Of a stretch of 64,000 bases of DNA, positions 43,140-54,947 are shown piece after piece (position 1 is the first letter of the stretch; each line of letters starts with the position of its first letter). Source of the DNA: Tethya wilhelma (lineage: Eukaryota > Porifera > Demospongiae > Tethyida > Tethyidae). The notes under the pieces were generated by a model that made no database searches, was not told the DNA's origin, and saw only the letters and a program-made list of their open reading frames with translations. The DNA lies in the NCBI GenBank assembly GCA_964030475.1, contig CAXIPT010000002.1, positions 17,403,893 to 17,467,892 of the forward strand, in the 5' to 3' direction. Made by a program: the position numbers and the translations under genes.

Positions 43140-45065
43140 CCTTCTCATGTTTACGATAATTTTCAGGCTTTTCACATTGGTGAACATCGACTGGTGACTC
43201 TCATTCGCTTCAGTTTGATCTAGACTATGTATGTTATAGTCAGGTGAATGGTTGCTTACAGGTATTTTGTCTCTTTAATGAGTTTGATAGCACTCCGAGG
43301 CTTGTTACTGACCAACTATTGTTTACCAACTTTATCTTTGTGCTGTGTGAACATCGATTGGTGACACCCATTCATTTCAGTTTGATCCAAACTATGCTGA
43401 AATCAGGTAAATGGTTGCTCACAAGTGTGCTTATCTGTTTATAGAGTTTGATAGCACTTTTTTGGTAGCCGCATCTCTTGTTTACCATCTTCAAGTTTTC
43501 TTTTCACATGTGTGAATCTCGACTGGTGACTATCATTCGCTTCAGTTTGATCCAGACTATATATGCTAAAATCAAGTAAATGGTTGCTTATACAGGTATG
43601 TCTATCTGTCAAAGTTTAATAGCACACTTTGGTTCCATTACATGTGTTTATACCATCTTTTTCTTTTCACATGTGTGAACCTCGACTGGTGACTCTCAAA
43701 AATTCGCTTCAGTTTGATCCAGACTATGCTATAGTCAGGAGAATGGTTGCTTACAGGTATATTTATCTGTTTAATAACACTGTTTGGTACCATCACATGT
43801 TTACCATCTTTTTCCTTTTACATACAGTCATGTGTGAACATCGACTGGTGGCTCTCATTCACTTCAGTTTGATCTAGACTATGCTACAGTCAGGAGAATG
43901 GTTGCTTACAGGTATGTCTAGCTGTTTTAGGAGTTAGATAGCACACTTTGGTACCATCACATGTTTACCATCGTTTTCTTTTCACATGAGTGAACATCGA
44001 CTGGTGGCTCTCATTCGCTTCAGTTTGATCCAGACTATGCTAAAATCAAGTAAATGGTTGCTTATATATATATATATAAATTATGTCTAGCTGTTTTAGG
44101 ACTTAGATAGCACACTTTGGTACCATCACATGTTTACCATCGTTTTCTTCTAAAGATCACATGACATTGTGTGAACATCGACTGGTGACCCTTATTCGCT
44201 TTAGTTTGATCCAAACTATGCTATAGTCAGGAGAATGGTTGCTTACAGGTATGTTTATCTGTTTAAAGAGTTTAATAGCACTGTTTGGTACCATCACATG
44301 TTTACCATCTTTTTCCTTTTAAAATTACATACAGTCATGTGTGAACATCGACTGGTGGCTTCAGTTTGATCCAGACTATGCTGAAATCAAGTAAATGGTT
44401 GCTTACAGGTATGTCTAGATGTTTAAGGAGTTAGATAGCACACTTTGGTACCATCATATGTTTACCATTGTTTTCTTTTTACATGTGTGAACATTGACTG
44501 GTGCATGACCCTTATTCGCTTTAGTTTGATCCAAACTATGCTAAAATCAAGTAAATGGTTGCTTACAGGTATGTCTATCTGTTTAAAGAGTTTGATAACA
44601 CTGTTCGGTACCATCACATATTTACCATCATTTTCTTTGCACGTGTGAACATCGACTGGTGACTCTTATTTGCTTCAGTTTGATCCAGACTATGCTAAAA
44701 TCAAGTAAATGGTTGCTTACAGGTATGTCTATCTGTTTAAAGAGTTTAATAGCACTGTTTGGTACCATCACATGTTTACCATCTTTTCCTTTTAAAATTA
44801 CATACAGTCATGTGTGAACATCGACTGGTGACTCTCATTCGCTTCAGTTTGATCCAGACTATGTTATAGTCAGGAGAATGGTTACTTACAGGTATGTTTA
44901 TCTGTTTAAAGAGTTTAATAACACTGTTTGGTACCATCACATGTTTACCATCTTTTTCCTTTTACGTACAGTCATGTGTGAACGTCGACTGGTGGCTCTC
45001 ATTCACTTCAGTTTGATCCAGACTATGCTATAGTCAGGAGAATGGTTGCTTACAGGTATGTCTAT
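43140..45065. repeat. Satellite array, about 12 units of ~160 bp
   Basis: The core GTTTGATCCAGACTATGC recurs at about 43214, 43377, 43543, 43712, 43865, 44022, 44200, 44364, 44525, 44680, 44846 and 45010, i.e. every 153-179 bases. Each unit also has GTGAACATCGACTGGTG, AATGGTTGCTTACAGGTATG and TTTGGTACCATCACATG. Units differ by small indels not divisible by three, so the array is not coding. Confidence 0.93.
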
Positions 45066-45549
45066 TACATTCATGCGGAAGTACCACGCCCATTTTGGCC
45101 ACACGTACGTATCTACCTTTTGTGGGCAAGGGGATCGCGAGCAAATTTTGTGATAAGTAAGGGGAATACATTATTCTATGAATATACATCGTTTGCCCAC
45201 AAGAGGTGTGGTCAAATAATCTTGTCTGTACCAGTATAATATTATAATATTATGGTGAACAATAATTATTTTCGTGAATTGTGATTAAATTTTGATAACT
45301 ATCACAAAGATTTAGAAAACTGTATTTTTCAGACATTGCAGAGTTCGACGAATCGTGATTCACGATAATGGATAAGTTGTTCAAAACCATAGACTTTTTA
45401 TAGCCTCATCCCAACATTGTTCCCGGGCCATGCCAGACTAGCCTAGCGCCTGGAGACGAGGCTAGAGGTCGTCCAGCTATATGAAATCACGCATGTTATG
45501 TGTCAACTAAACTGACAAAAAGGAAAAAAATGATTGGACCATGGTCATA

Positions 45550-48500
45550 CTACAACAGCAGTGTGTGTGAGAGCATAGACACTACGGTGAGAGTAACTTG
45601 AGCTCTGGCCTGTTTTAGTTCTTCACTCTTGAAAGCTGATTTAGTGGCTTTCTTGTCAGCTCGACGTTGCTGCAAACGACCAAACAAAAACTTAGTACAG
45701 CTATTCAGCCAGAACAAATACACTCACTCTTCTTTCATCTTTCATTGCCTGTTTTCTTGCTCTCTTTTCATCTTTGCTTTCATTCCGAGGTCTTGTGATG
45801 AGCACTACACATGATACATACAAAATAAACTCCATTTGTAAGCCTGCTTTCACTGTGTGTGTGTGTGTAGTATCACATACTTTGTTTGGTGACTTCTACT
45901 TTAGGAGAGGGGCCGGGAATGGCTCTGATTGGTATTCCCGTTTTTGTTGAAAGTTTTATCGGTTGTTTTTTAGCTGCTGTTGGTATGGGAATCTTAGTAG
46001 GATGATTGTAGAGGTTGGAGTAGGTGCTATGAGGGCAGGTGAATGCGAATAATTATAATGGACACATAACATCAGAATACACAACATTAACATTACTACC
46101 TCACCTCAATATACTCTCACAGTCCCACTGTGGTTTAGAGCTGTCCATCTCCATGGATACAAATCTCTCATGTTCATCCTCACCACTGCCCTCCTCTTCA
46201 CTGGCACTGGCACTGCCTTCACTCTTAGAGTCACTCCTTTCAATGTCAACTTGAAGAGATGAGTCATTCACGTCTGAAGATGCTTTTGTGTCTGGTGCTG
46301 AAACTTGATCAGGAGTCTCTTCATCATTTTCACTCTCTTCTGGGTCTTCCTCCATTCCTTCACTCTCTTCATCTTCTTCATCCAGCCTTTAGCAAACAGA
46401 GATGGTTCAGTCTACCAGAGTAAGATCAAACGTTGAGGTATGAAAATGACTCACTCATAAAGTTGGTCTTGAAAGTTTTTCTCAAAGTCCTCTGCTGCTG
46501 ATTGCAGTAGTAGCTGGTCATATGTGTCATGCTCGAGCGATCCACCATTCTCTTGTTTGTGGAGTGTTTCATCCTCTTCTGGAGCACCCAGCTGAGAGTC
46601 ATCATAGCCAGCCATGAACTGAAACAAGGCAAGAAGGTAAGTGTACCAGTTTGCAGACATACAATGGCAGCACAATGACATACCCCATCAAATCTATCAT
46701 CAAGTAGAGTTAAAGCTGCAGAGAGAGAACAGGAAGAAGTGTTCATTGTGAGCAAGCACACAAGTGTGTGTGTGTATGGCTACTCACTCTCACTGCGTGG
46801 CACCACTGATGAGGTCATTGAGAAGTCAGTAAACTGTGGCATTCTCTTCTCTTTGAACCTAACAACCCTCTCATCTGCCGAGTCAGCATCCACAGCTAGA
46901 TCGGAGCCTTCCTCAGCACCACCTTCTCTCTCTCTCCCATCAAGCATGGCAGGATCAAAGTCCCCCTTCCCCATCCACCATGGAGTCCCACCAGTATCAT
47001 CCTCACTGGGTTGGTGCAAACAACAGTAGTAATGAATCACTGATTCCACCATGACACATTACATCACTGTACAAAGTATCACTCACCCAGGTTGCTCAGT
47101 AACGTAGACTGGGATGCCTGGTTGGCCACCGTTTGCCTGTAGGATACGTTGGAAAGTGTAAGTTAAATAGATTTGGACAGTGGAGCATATCACTACCAGT
47201 AGGACAAAATCATCCTCAAGATCTTCACAGGCATCTCTGGTGTCCTCAGCTGCCTCTAGTGCAGCAACAATGTCAGGATCCCAGTCAGGCTGAGGACCTG
47301 GGAGATGGTGGGAGCACAATGCATTAGACACTCATTAACACATTACATTAGTTCTCTGCCTCACCAATCACAGGTAACACTTTCTCCAAGTGTCCCTCTA
47401 CCGTCACCTCTGATCCAAAGAGTTCTTTTGGAAGATGGGCCTGCACAAGTTACATCACATGTTCACACACAGGTGAGCTATCCATTGCTGCCTATAACCT
47501 TTTCATTTCTGTCAGCACTACTTATTTTCCCCTGTGGCTCCATCATTGGTTCCATTACAGCTGTACCAGGCTCCTTGAGATGTTGGAGGTAGTCATAATC
47601 ATCTTCAAAGTAGATGCCATACTTGTGTTGCTCCTGAAGACGATCATCTTCAGCTAGGTGAACATCACCTGTCTACAGAGTTGGGTGAGTGATCAGTACA
47701 CAGTCATGGGTATATGAAATCTCTATTATCTATGGTTCCCCTCAACTAACCTCATCTGATGGTTTGAGTACATACTGTGGCTCTTGGCTGTCTCCTGCAA
47801 GCGGATCTTTCTGACTCCTGGGCACCAGACTAAACGTCTGGGCCTTCTTTTATTATTATTATTAATATTGCTTTACAGCATGTGGACATATATAAGTACA
47901 AAGGAGAGGGATTGGGTGAGGTATGATACAGTGAACGAGGTGATACATGCTGATGGACAACTATAAAATAGCAGCCATGACAAACATAAAATTATAAAAC
48001 ATAGTATCTGAGTTCATTAGTTGCATAAGTGAAACAGTTGAATGGATCAGAAAGTGCATGAGAAAAATAATATTTTAGGATGATAATTGTTTGGTAGGTA
48101 AGATGGAGCATTTACTGCAGGGGCAACAAATATGGAAAGAACACAGATCCTCATCATTGAAATGATTAACAAAGTGATTCCAAAAAAGTTGCTTCAGTTT
48201 TGACATTATGGTTTTATGAGATAAGGATAAATCAATAGTTGGTAATGAGTTCCAAAGTCGTGGAAGACGGTTGAAGTAAAGATGTCGATCTTTATTTGAT
48301 CTGCAGAGTGGTTGTTTGAGTTTGCGACATGTACCAGATCTGGTTGGGTTTTCATTGAAGGAGATAATAGAGTGGATGTCAAAAGATGGGCACGGTTGTT
48401 GCAAACATTTGATAAAGAAACTAATATCGTTAAGTTCAAGAATCATCATTAGTGGAAATAAGTTTAGAGACATCAAACGGCTCTTGTAGGAGGAAGAGTA

Positions 48501-49442
48501 ATCATTCAATAGGAACTTGGTTGCTCGGCGCTGTACACTTTCAAGAGTAGCAATATCTTTCAACAATGATGGCCTCCAGACTTGAGAAGCATACAAAAGG
48601 TTAGAGCGAACAAGAGCAAGATAAAGGTTCTTTTTAGCTAGTGAACTATTGGAGGAATTGAATGTACGTCTTAGAAGACCAAGCTTTTGGTAGGCCTTTG
48701 AAGTGATATTGGCTATGTGTTCAGACCAGTTGAGATTGGAGGTGAGTAAAATGCCGAGATCTTTATGTGAGGAGCAAGAAGAAATAGTTGAATTATTAAT
48801 TGAATAGGTGCGATGCTGGTGCTGTAACATCAATGCTGAGTGGTTAGTGAATGTTAATAGAAAGCACTTTAAGTCATTGAAAGTTAATTTCCACTCAGAG
48901 CTCCAGTGGGCAAGGTTGCAGAGGTCTGATTGGAGCTTTGACGAGTCCACACCAGACTGAATGGATTTGAGACACTTGGTGTCATCAGCAAAGAGGAAGA
49001 GTTCTGTATGTGTGACACTCTGAGGAAGATCGTTGATGTAAATCAGGAACAAGAGTGGGCCTAGGACTCCTGAGATAACTGGAAGGTTATCAGAGAGACA
49101 ACCATTGATGTTGACAGCTTGATATCTTCCAGTTAGATAGGCTTTTAGCCAGTGCCATAATCTGCCTGTGATGCCAATCTTGTGAAGTTTCAGTAATAGC
49201 TGCGGATGAGGTACGGTGTCAAATGCTTTTTTAAAATCTAGATAAATGACATCACAGCATGAATTGTGGTTGAGTGAGACTTGCACTTTCCTGAGGAAGA
49301 GAAGTAGCTGGTGGGTGGTTGAGTGATTAATTCTTCAATTAATTATTAATTCTTGTCAATGAATGGCTTTTTCTTGCGTCCCTGATAGCGGGAAAGAAAT
49401 TATAAGCAGACTGGTGTCAACACATCTAACTTGACTCACCAT
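45550..49442 (-). CDS. LTV1: LTV1 homologue, 40S ribosome biogenesis factor, LINE in exon 2
   Basis: LTV1 accompanies pre-40S particles and nuclear export of the small subunit. Thirteen exons align along animal LTV1: ATG alone (49440-49442); GRKKKPFIDK (49352-49381) and KKAQTFSLVPRSQKDPL (to 47751); KYGIYFEDDYDYLQHLKEP (47525-47673); LPKELFGSEV (47366-47441); PDWDPDIVAALEAAED and LEDDFVLL (47196-47298); 47090-47138; PQFTDFSMTSSVVPRSE (46789-47006); LTLLDDRFDG (46680-46713); 46460-46619; a long acidic exon ending WDCESIL (46110-46386); STYSNLYNHP and KTGIPIRAIPG (45890-46031); RNESKDEKRARKQAMKDERR (45735-45800); and 45550-45672. A 5'-truncated LINE separates the two parts of exon 2, so this copy should not yield normal protein unless it is only one allele. 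A second partial 5' copy with uninterrupted exon 2 is at 52565-52975. Confidence 0.9.
47850..49349 (-). mobile_element. 5'-truncated non-LTR retrotransposon (LINE) inside LTV1 exon 2
   Basis: The frame 48075-49286 encodes the later part of a reverse transcriptase: VIYLDFKKAFDTVPH (motif A), SGVLGPLLFLIYINDLP (motif B) and LFADDTK (catalytic motif C), then a typical C-terminal tail (LPRLWNSLPTIDL). Motif B lacks the PQGS usual in GVPQGSVLGP, so the enzyme is probably dead. The 3' end has an (ATT/AAT)n tail (about 47850-47870). The short repeat AAGAA on both sides is the likely target duplication. The endonuclease and ORF1 are absent. CR1/L2-like clade is my guess. Confidence 0.85.
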
Positions 49443-49485
49443 GTGTAAATATTTGGTAAAGATCGTTGTTTTATTTTGTCTTATT

Positions 49486-50329
49486 GGGGCGAGCCTGAGC
49501 GAGCCCCACATTTGTGAGTAGGTCGGCTCTTCTGTTTTTTTCGTCGTCGTCGTCGTCGTCGTATGCTCGATAATCAAGGACTCGACTTCGACCTTCAGCT
49601 TAGCCTAGTATGTGCACGTGATCATCACGTGGCAGCGCTGATTGATCGAGTACGAGTGTTGCCAGAGTGTTTGTTATGAGTGAAATGATCTACTGCTATA
49701 TAGCTGCTACTCAGCGTTTTGTAAGTTTTATTTATGCTCAACCTGTGGATATATGAATATGGTCATGACATAGTAGAGACGTTTGCTTCATTCAGTGGAG
49801 CGCTATGAATATTGCCAATGAGCATCAGTTAGCCTGAGTTAGCCTAGCTATTAACTTTGAAAGTATTATGTTTAATGGCAAGATATGCCTGGCAGCCAGT
49901 TTACATACAAATTAGTAGCAGCATAGACTCTACCACTGATAAATTAACCAGAAACTCACACACTCTGAAGGTTGCATGAACCGTACCACTGCATGGTTTC
50001 TCATGAAAACACACACTTACCAATCACCCCACGGGTTACAGGTCTGGAGTCATCATGTTACCATGAGAGGCTATGACGTAGGATCAACTCTATAGCACTT
50101 GCTCCGTCCATACCAATGTTGAACAAAGAAAAAGATACATATCTCAGGCTATGCACCCCGTGCTTAAAAACAAACACTAAGCATTATGGTGGGGGTGGTT
50201 TAGATGTATAACTGTTGTGCAAACTGCAATGCTGTTGACAGATACCATGCATGCAGTACTATAGCCTAAGACACATGAAATACATACTGTAACAGTATTA
50301 TAAGTCATAATGTCGCTCAGGCTCGCCCC
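49486..50329. mobile_element. 844-bp MITE, GGGGCGAGCCTGAGCGA termini
   Basis: Perfect 17-bp inverted ends, GGGGCGAGCCTGAGCGA and its complement. Includes a (TCG)n run (49539-49561). It starts about 44 bp upstream of the LTV1 start codon, so it occupies the LTV1 promoter side. The target duplication is unclear. Confidence 0.7.
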
Positions 50330-50414
50330 TATCAATGTCATGCATTTTCCTAGTAATAATTATATGCGAATTTACAAATAAACGCGTAATGTATAATAAT
50401 ACATTAAAGAGAAT

Positions 50415-51293
50415 CTAAATAACAAATTCAGAGTCTGGATTTGGTGTCTGTTCTTCTGCAACTAAAGAAAATATAAGAAATTGATAGAATTTTCAGAGGT
50501 GAATATGGCAACCTACCTTCACATGTTTCCAATGTCCCAGAATAAAGCATACCTTTATTACGTGTACATGTGTGAGTGAGTGAGGGTGAATCATACGTGA
50601 ACATGTGAGTGTGTGACTGCATATACAGTATTTACCCTCAATTCTGATTGGAGCTGGTGCATCATGTGGATTGAACTTATCAACAAATTTCGTGATGATA
50701 TCTTCTCGTTCAGCATCCTCTAGCATTTCCTTCAATGTCTCAATCTTTTCCGGTTCGGGTCCAATCAATTCTCGCTCACAAATAGTCTGAAAGAGCCTGA
50801 GGAGGGACTTAATCCCAACAGGTTCAAAGTTTACTATCGGTTCAAAGAGGTGCTGTTGTGCTACATTTGACACAAATGATTGAGTTGATTCGGTATGTTC
50901 AAGCAGCGTAGTAGAAATATTAACTAGAAGTTTACGAAAATGGAACTCTTTAAGAATTGATTCTTTATTAATGGTGAAATCTGTAAGAACGAACTTCTTG
51001 AGGGTATCAGCATGATCCCTAGAGACGTCACACTGATCCAGGACAAACCAAAGTAATGCCACAGCCCTACCACCTTTCTTTCCATATTTTGGAACAATAA
51101 CATCTGAGTACATTTTCGGGATGTTCATGGTGTCTAGTTTGTTGGCTTCTGCCATTCCTGGCACCAGTGGCTTCAAAATGCAGCAAAACTTGGAGTGTTT
51201 GTCTGAACCAACAATGGCATACTTTGAGGCATCTCTTAGAGCTTTAAAAAAAACACGATCAGTCAAGCCAGTGCCTCCAACTGCACCACTCAT
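50415..51293 (-). CDS. Family B protein (two death-fold-like domains), copy 2
   Basis: The most complete copy. Exon 1 (~50640-51293) opens MSGAVGGTGLTDRVFFKAL, with a first helical domain (KYAIVGSDKHSKFCCILKPL; LLWFVLDQCDVSRDH) and a second ending EKIETLKEMLEDAEREDI, then ITKFVDKF (DED-like last helices). Exon 2 (about 50518-50553) reads GMLYSGTLETCE. Exon 3 (50415-50460) reads EQTPNPDSEFVI and stop. Phases agree through all three. It lies upstream of LTV1 on the same strand, as copy 1 does relative to the LTV1 fragment at 32443. It is an inferred adaptor; no enzyme motif seen. Confidence 0.7.
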
Positions 51294-51602
51294 CTTCTGA
51301 AAGTTAAACAGTATTATTAAAGCTATAGTGTAACCTTATTCATTGACTGCATATTAGTCTTGTAAACTACTATACATGCCAACTTACTAGTATGCTGTAA
51401 ATTAATTGAGTAATTAGTGTAAACTAGCCTTTTATTCCTTTAAGTAATCTTATAGAGTCACACATTATCACTAGCTGGCCTTTATAGTTCTTCTCCTGAT
51501 GTTTATTAAATTTTGTGGTTTGCATGACACTGTATGACGACCCAAATGGGGAGTTTCCCAGGGGAATCCCCACCGTATTCTATTATACACCGTCATTAGT
51601 TT

Positions 51603-52216
51603 GTATAGGTTACATCACAAGGTGCAGGTTTCTATGTTTACACACCGAGGGCCAGAGGCCGAGGTTGGGTAAATCACATAGAAACTGAACCGAGTGATGT
51701 AACTGACTTGTACCATGGACCAACCAAATCAGCTGTTCACCAAATGGAAGGAGTGGCCTACAATTGTAGCTGTGTAGTAAATAGCTCCTAGGTAGAGGGG
51801 GTGTTGACAATCATATGCCCAGGATACCATACTTGTACCATGGTTGTAGTCAATTGACCAATCAGATTGCTCAAAATGAGGTTGATTAATCTCATATTCA
51901 TCTCATGTTTATAAACATGAGGTGGATATCTAGATATTCACCTCCTATGTTTGGTCCAATCAGAACAACAGTATATATAAGATAGCATTTCCCTCCTGGG
52001 CATATGATTGTCAACACCCGTCTACCTAGAAGCTATTTACTACACAGCTACAATTGTAGGCAACTCCCTCCATTTTGTGAACAGCTGATTTGGTTGGTCC
52101 ATGGTACTACAAGTCAGTTACATCACTCGGTTCAGTTTCTATGTGATTTACACAACCTCGGGCCTCTGGCCCTCGGAATAACATAGAAACCTGCACCTCG
52201 TGATGTAACCTATACA
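51603..52216. mobile_element. Foldback element with ~230-bp arms in a duplicated phosphatase 5' region
   Basis: The arms 51603-51835 and 51985-52216 are inverted copies (TATAGGTTACATCACAAGG ... CTGATTTGGTTGGTCCATGG ... ATATGATTGTCAACACC) bounded by TATAGG..CCTATA. It separates the phosphatase-promoter-like DNA at 51545-51600 (GGGAGTTTCC.GGGGAATCCCCAC, also at 60769-60795) from the exon-1-like DNA at 52370. Confidence 0.85.
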
Positions 52217-52354
52217 TATTATATGTGCTGTTACTTAAAAACAATTAGTTTTTAATTAGAGAAGTTTAATTTAGCCTATCAGCCCATCATAATATAATTT
52301 ACTATAAAAGAAATATAATTAGGTATTCTTGCACACTCTCCTCATTACAAGATC

Positions 52355-52562
52355 TTTTCAAGAAAATTGGTTTCTTTCTTGCTTACACTGGCACTGACAG
52401 CCATTGCATCATGCATGGCCCGTTCAAAACTATATATACAAGGTAAATTACAACAAAGGAGAGTGTCAAGCTTGCTATAGCTACTAGCCTACTACTCCTG
52501 ATACATGTACACTTGAGAAGTCGGGCAGCTGGGTCCAAGAAATCCGGGCTGTTGTTAATTGA
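52355..52562 (+). pseudogene. Broken 5' copy of the acid phosphatase gene
   Basis: Contains the signal-peptide exon sequence (GGTTTCTTTCTTGCTTACACTGG, GCATCATG.ATGGCC) and the start of exon 2 (ACTTGAGAAGTCGGGCAGCTGGG) of the gene at 60840, with indels, stops and nearly the whole intron missing. It ends where LTV1-derived sequence begins. Confidence 0.75.
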
Positions 52563-52564
52563 CA

Positions 52565-52975
52565 AGCACTGTACAAAATATCACTCACCCACTCCAGGTT
52601 ACTCATGCAGTAACATAGACTGGGAGTCTGGGATGCCTGGGCCACCATTTTCCTGTGAGTCTGGAGACAATCCTCTTCAGCTAGGTGAACATCACCTCTC
52701 TACAGAGTTGGCTGAGTGATTGGTACACAGCCATGGGTATATGAAATCTCTATTATCTATGGTTCCACTCAACTAACCTCATCTGACAGTTTGAGTACAT
52801 ACTGTGGCTCTTGGCTGTCTCCTGCTAGTGGGTCTTTCTGACTCCTGGGCACCAGACTAAACGTCTGAGCCTTCTTCTTGTCAATAAATGGCCTTTTCTT
52901 GCGACCCTGATATACAAAAGAATTGGTCTACAAGTAAAAGAAATATTTTATGCAGGTATGGTCTCGACTTACCAT
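52565..52975 (-). pseudogene. LTV1: Partial LTV1 copy with uninterrupted exon 2
   Basis: An ATG exon (52973-52975) with donor GTAAGT, then exon 2 (52795-52911: GRKKRPFIDKKKAQTFSLV, PRSQKDPLAGDSQEPQYVL) without the LINE. Then part of exon 3 (52670-52700) fuses to the exon that corresponds to 47090-47138. The gene beyond that is missing. It shows the pre-insertion state of LTV1 exon 2. Confidence 0.85.
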
Positions 52976-53431
52976 ATGTCTAGCTATAACGACATGGTAT
53001 AAGATCGTTTACAAAAGTTGTGAACAAAAAAATAATGCGAACATAAAATACATGCATGCTTTTTGTGCATCATACAGCCAAATAGGTCGTAATAAACAAA
53101 CCATTTCTAAACTATTGATAATCATCGATATGGACCCTAACACTACAACCTAACTACATAATATTATTATGCTGTCATGGCAACCTTTTAGTGCAGAGAT
53201 ATGGTGTCCACATATGGTTAGGTAAGAAAATAGCTGTTTCGGCTAAGGCTTGCAACTTTACCCAAGCTGTTACGATCAGCCTATCCATCTTATGCACAAT
53301 ATGCAGGACTTTCGATGGTTAGAAGCATACACATCACTTTCAGTGAGCATTTTTTTTTTGATACCGTTTTCAGTAAGGTGGGAAAGTCGAGAAACATTAA
53401 TTACTAACAGCTAAGATCTGAAACTTACATG

Positions 53432-53560
53432 ACAAGTTTGTCATAAAATGGACTAGCTTTGAGTACCATCGCCTTTTTCTGAAATCCTATATTATACCAG
53501 TGACTGATATCCAAGTACAAACTATAGAATTCTGTAATAATGTCAATGAACACACCCTGA
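53432..53560 (-). CDS. Orphan exon of unknown gene
   Basis: Acceptor TTTTCAG, then VFIDIITEFYSLYLDISHWY and NIGFQKKAMVLKASPFYDKL, then a GTAAGT donor. A clean exon by splice signals, but I do not recognise the protein and see no partner exons. Confidence 0.4.
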
Positions 53561-53799
53561 AAATTGAATAAAATGTTAAGTAATCCTGAACCACTGCAAA
53601 TTTGGAGTGGACTTAAATCCATAACTTGGTTCATCCATTCCAAAAATTAATAATTATTATAAGCTTAATATTCAGCCAGAAGTTATTCAATGAAGCAATT
53701 AAGTTGTCAGTTATAATGTTGTAGACAAAAACTTGAATTCTACTCTATATAGGGACTGGAAGCAACAATAATCGGGACAATAATAGACAACTTCAAAAC

Positions 53800-54185
53800 T
53801 ACACAGCAAGTTTGGAGCGAGATTCTGCATTTGGTGTCTCTTCTTCTGCAGAATTGAAAAGAGTTTTATGATTCTGATGCTAGATTTAAATCTTGTCTCT
53901 CAGAAGGGGTATTATGTAATTATTACAATACCTCTGCTTATCATAGTTTGAAATTTCTGCCGCTCTTGGTCTTTGGGTGTATCCACCAGTTTATTAGAGA
54001 TGAAATCTGGATCTGGTGTCTCTTCTTCTGTAGAAAAGATTTAAGTTTTCATTCTAGATTTTATCACTAATAGCTCATTATACACTGTTATTACCTCTGC
54101 TTGGCATAGTTTGAAGTTGGCCTTTGGATGTTTGCACCAGTTCAGAGTTGGAATCTGAATTTGATGTCTCTTCTTCNGGGTTGAG
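53800..54185 (-). pseudogene. Family B 3' end: three tandem copies of one small exon
   Basis: Three exon-like units on the minus strand: about 54100-54180 (EEETSNSDSNSELVQTSKGQ), 53935-54035 (EEETPDPDFISNKLVDTPKD) and 53797-53850 (EEETPNAESRSKLAV and stop). All start EEET and match the last exon of family B copies 1 and 2 (EEQTPNPDS). An N at 54177 marks the 5' side, so the main exon of this copy is not joined to it. Confidence 0.55.
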
Positions 54186-54789
54186 TTTTCAGCTACATGT
54201 GAAATCACGATCACAGAGGCGAATACAAGTCTGTATGTGAACAAGCTTAGGGTACAGCTACACAAGTTGAACACAAATTTCTCTCTGTGTCTGCATAGTA
54301 GGCTCGTTCCCAGGCTCTTTCTTCTTTATAACAGACGTGTAAACATATTTTGGTTTTGAATCAAACTCAGCAACTTCCTTTGAAATTGTTACACAGGCTT
54401 CTGGTTAAGCCTACAATGGAGGAAAATCCTTCTTGGAAAAACTCTTCGCAAATACCTCACGATATCTTAATCTTTACATACCTAGCTACAGTATGTGTGG
54501 CATAGCATTTATGAATGCACTATTCCCAGGATCGGCTGAAAGCATGGTGCAATTGTACACTGGCACGGACCGACTCTTAGATGACACACACTGACAGAAA
54601 TATGGAATTTCATATCCCTCCTACCTGCATGCCCACATTAAGCATTCATTGAGCCACTTATAAGCTGTATGGTTACCCAATTATTAACAATTTGAGCCCT
54701 ATCACAATATTAGCATGCGAGACTTATTGACATATTATCATCAAACTATGAACACCTGGGCATGGGGTTATAGTTAGCCTAGTAGCAAT

Positions 54790-54920
54790 TATAAGGGAAT
54801 AAATGTGAGTTGAAAGAAAAGGGTAGGCTTGCGGAACAATAGGAAACGTGCTTTGACTCTTAAAGTCACAACCTTGTGGGTTCAAGTTTGACTCACGAAA
54901 GAGTTGGAAAAAAAAAAAAA
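54790..54920 (+). mobile_element. Possible tRNA-derived SINE with poly(A)
   Basis: GGGTTCAAGTTTGACTC resembles a tRNA T-arm/B box. Upstream GTAGGCTTGCGGAA and GACTCTTAAAGTC (a CTT anticodon-loop look-alike) give a degenerate tRNA shape, followed by about 13 As (54908-54920). The stems do not pair well, so it is not a working tRNA. Confidence 0.3.
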
Positions 54921-54947
54921 ATCCAGGTCCTTTTCTCTATAACTTAC

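Noticed and set aside
43244..45239. Short frames such as CEHRLVTLIHFSLIQTM repeated through the satellite
   Set aside because: Unit-to-unit indels of 4 and 11 bases change frame; the frames recur only because the DNA repeats.
54810..54910. Considered as a functional tRNA-Lys(CTT)
   Set aside because: Acceptor and D stems do not pair and a poly(A) follows; a SINE-like relic is the most I can claim.
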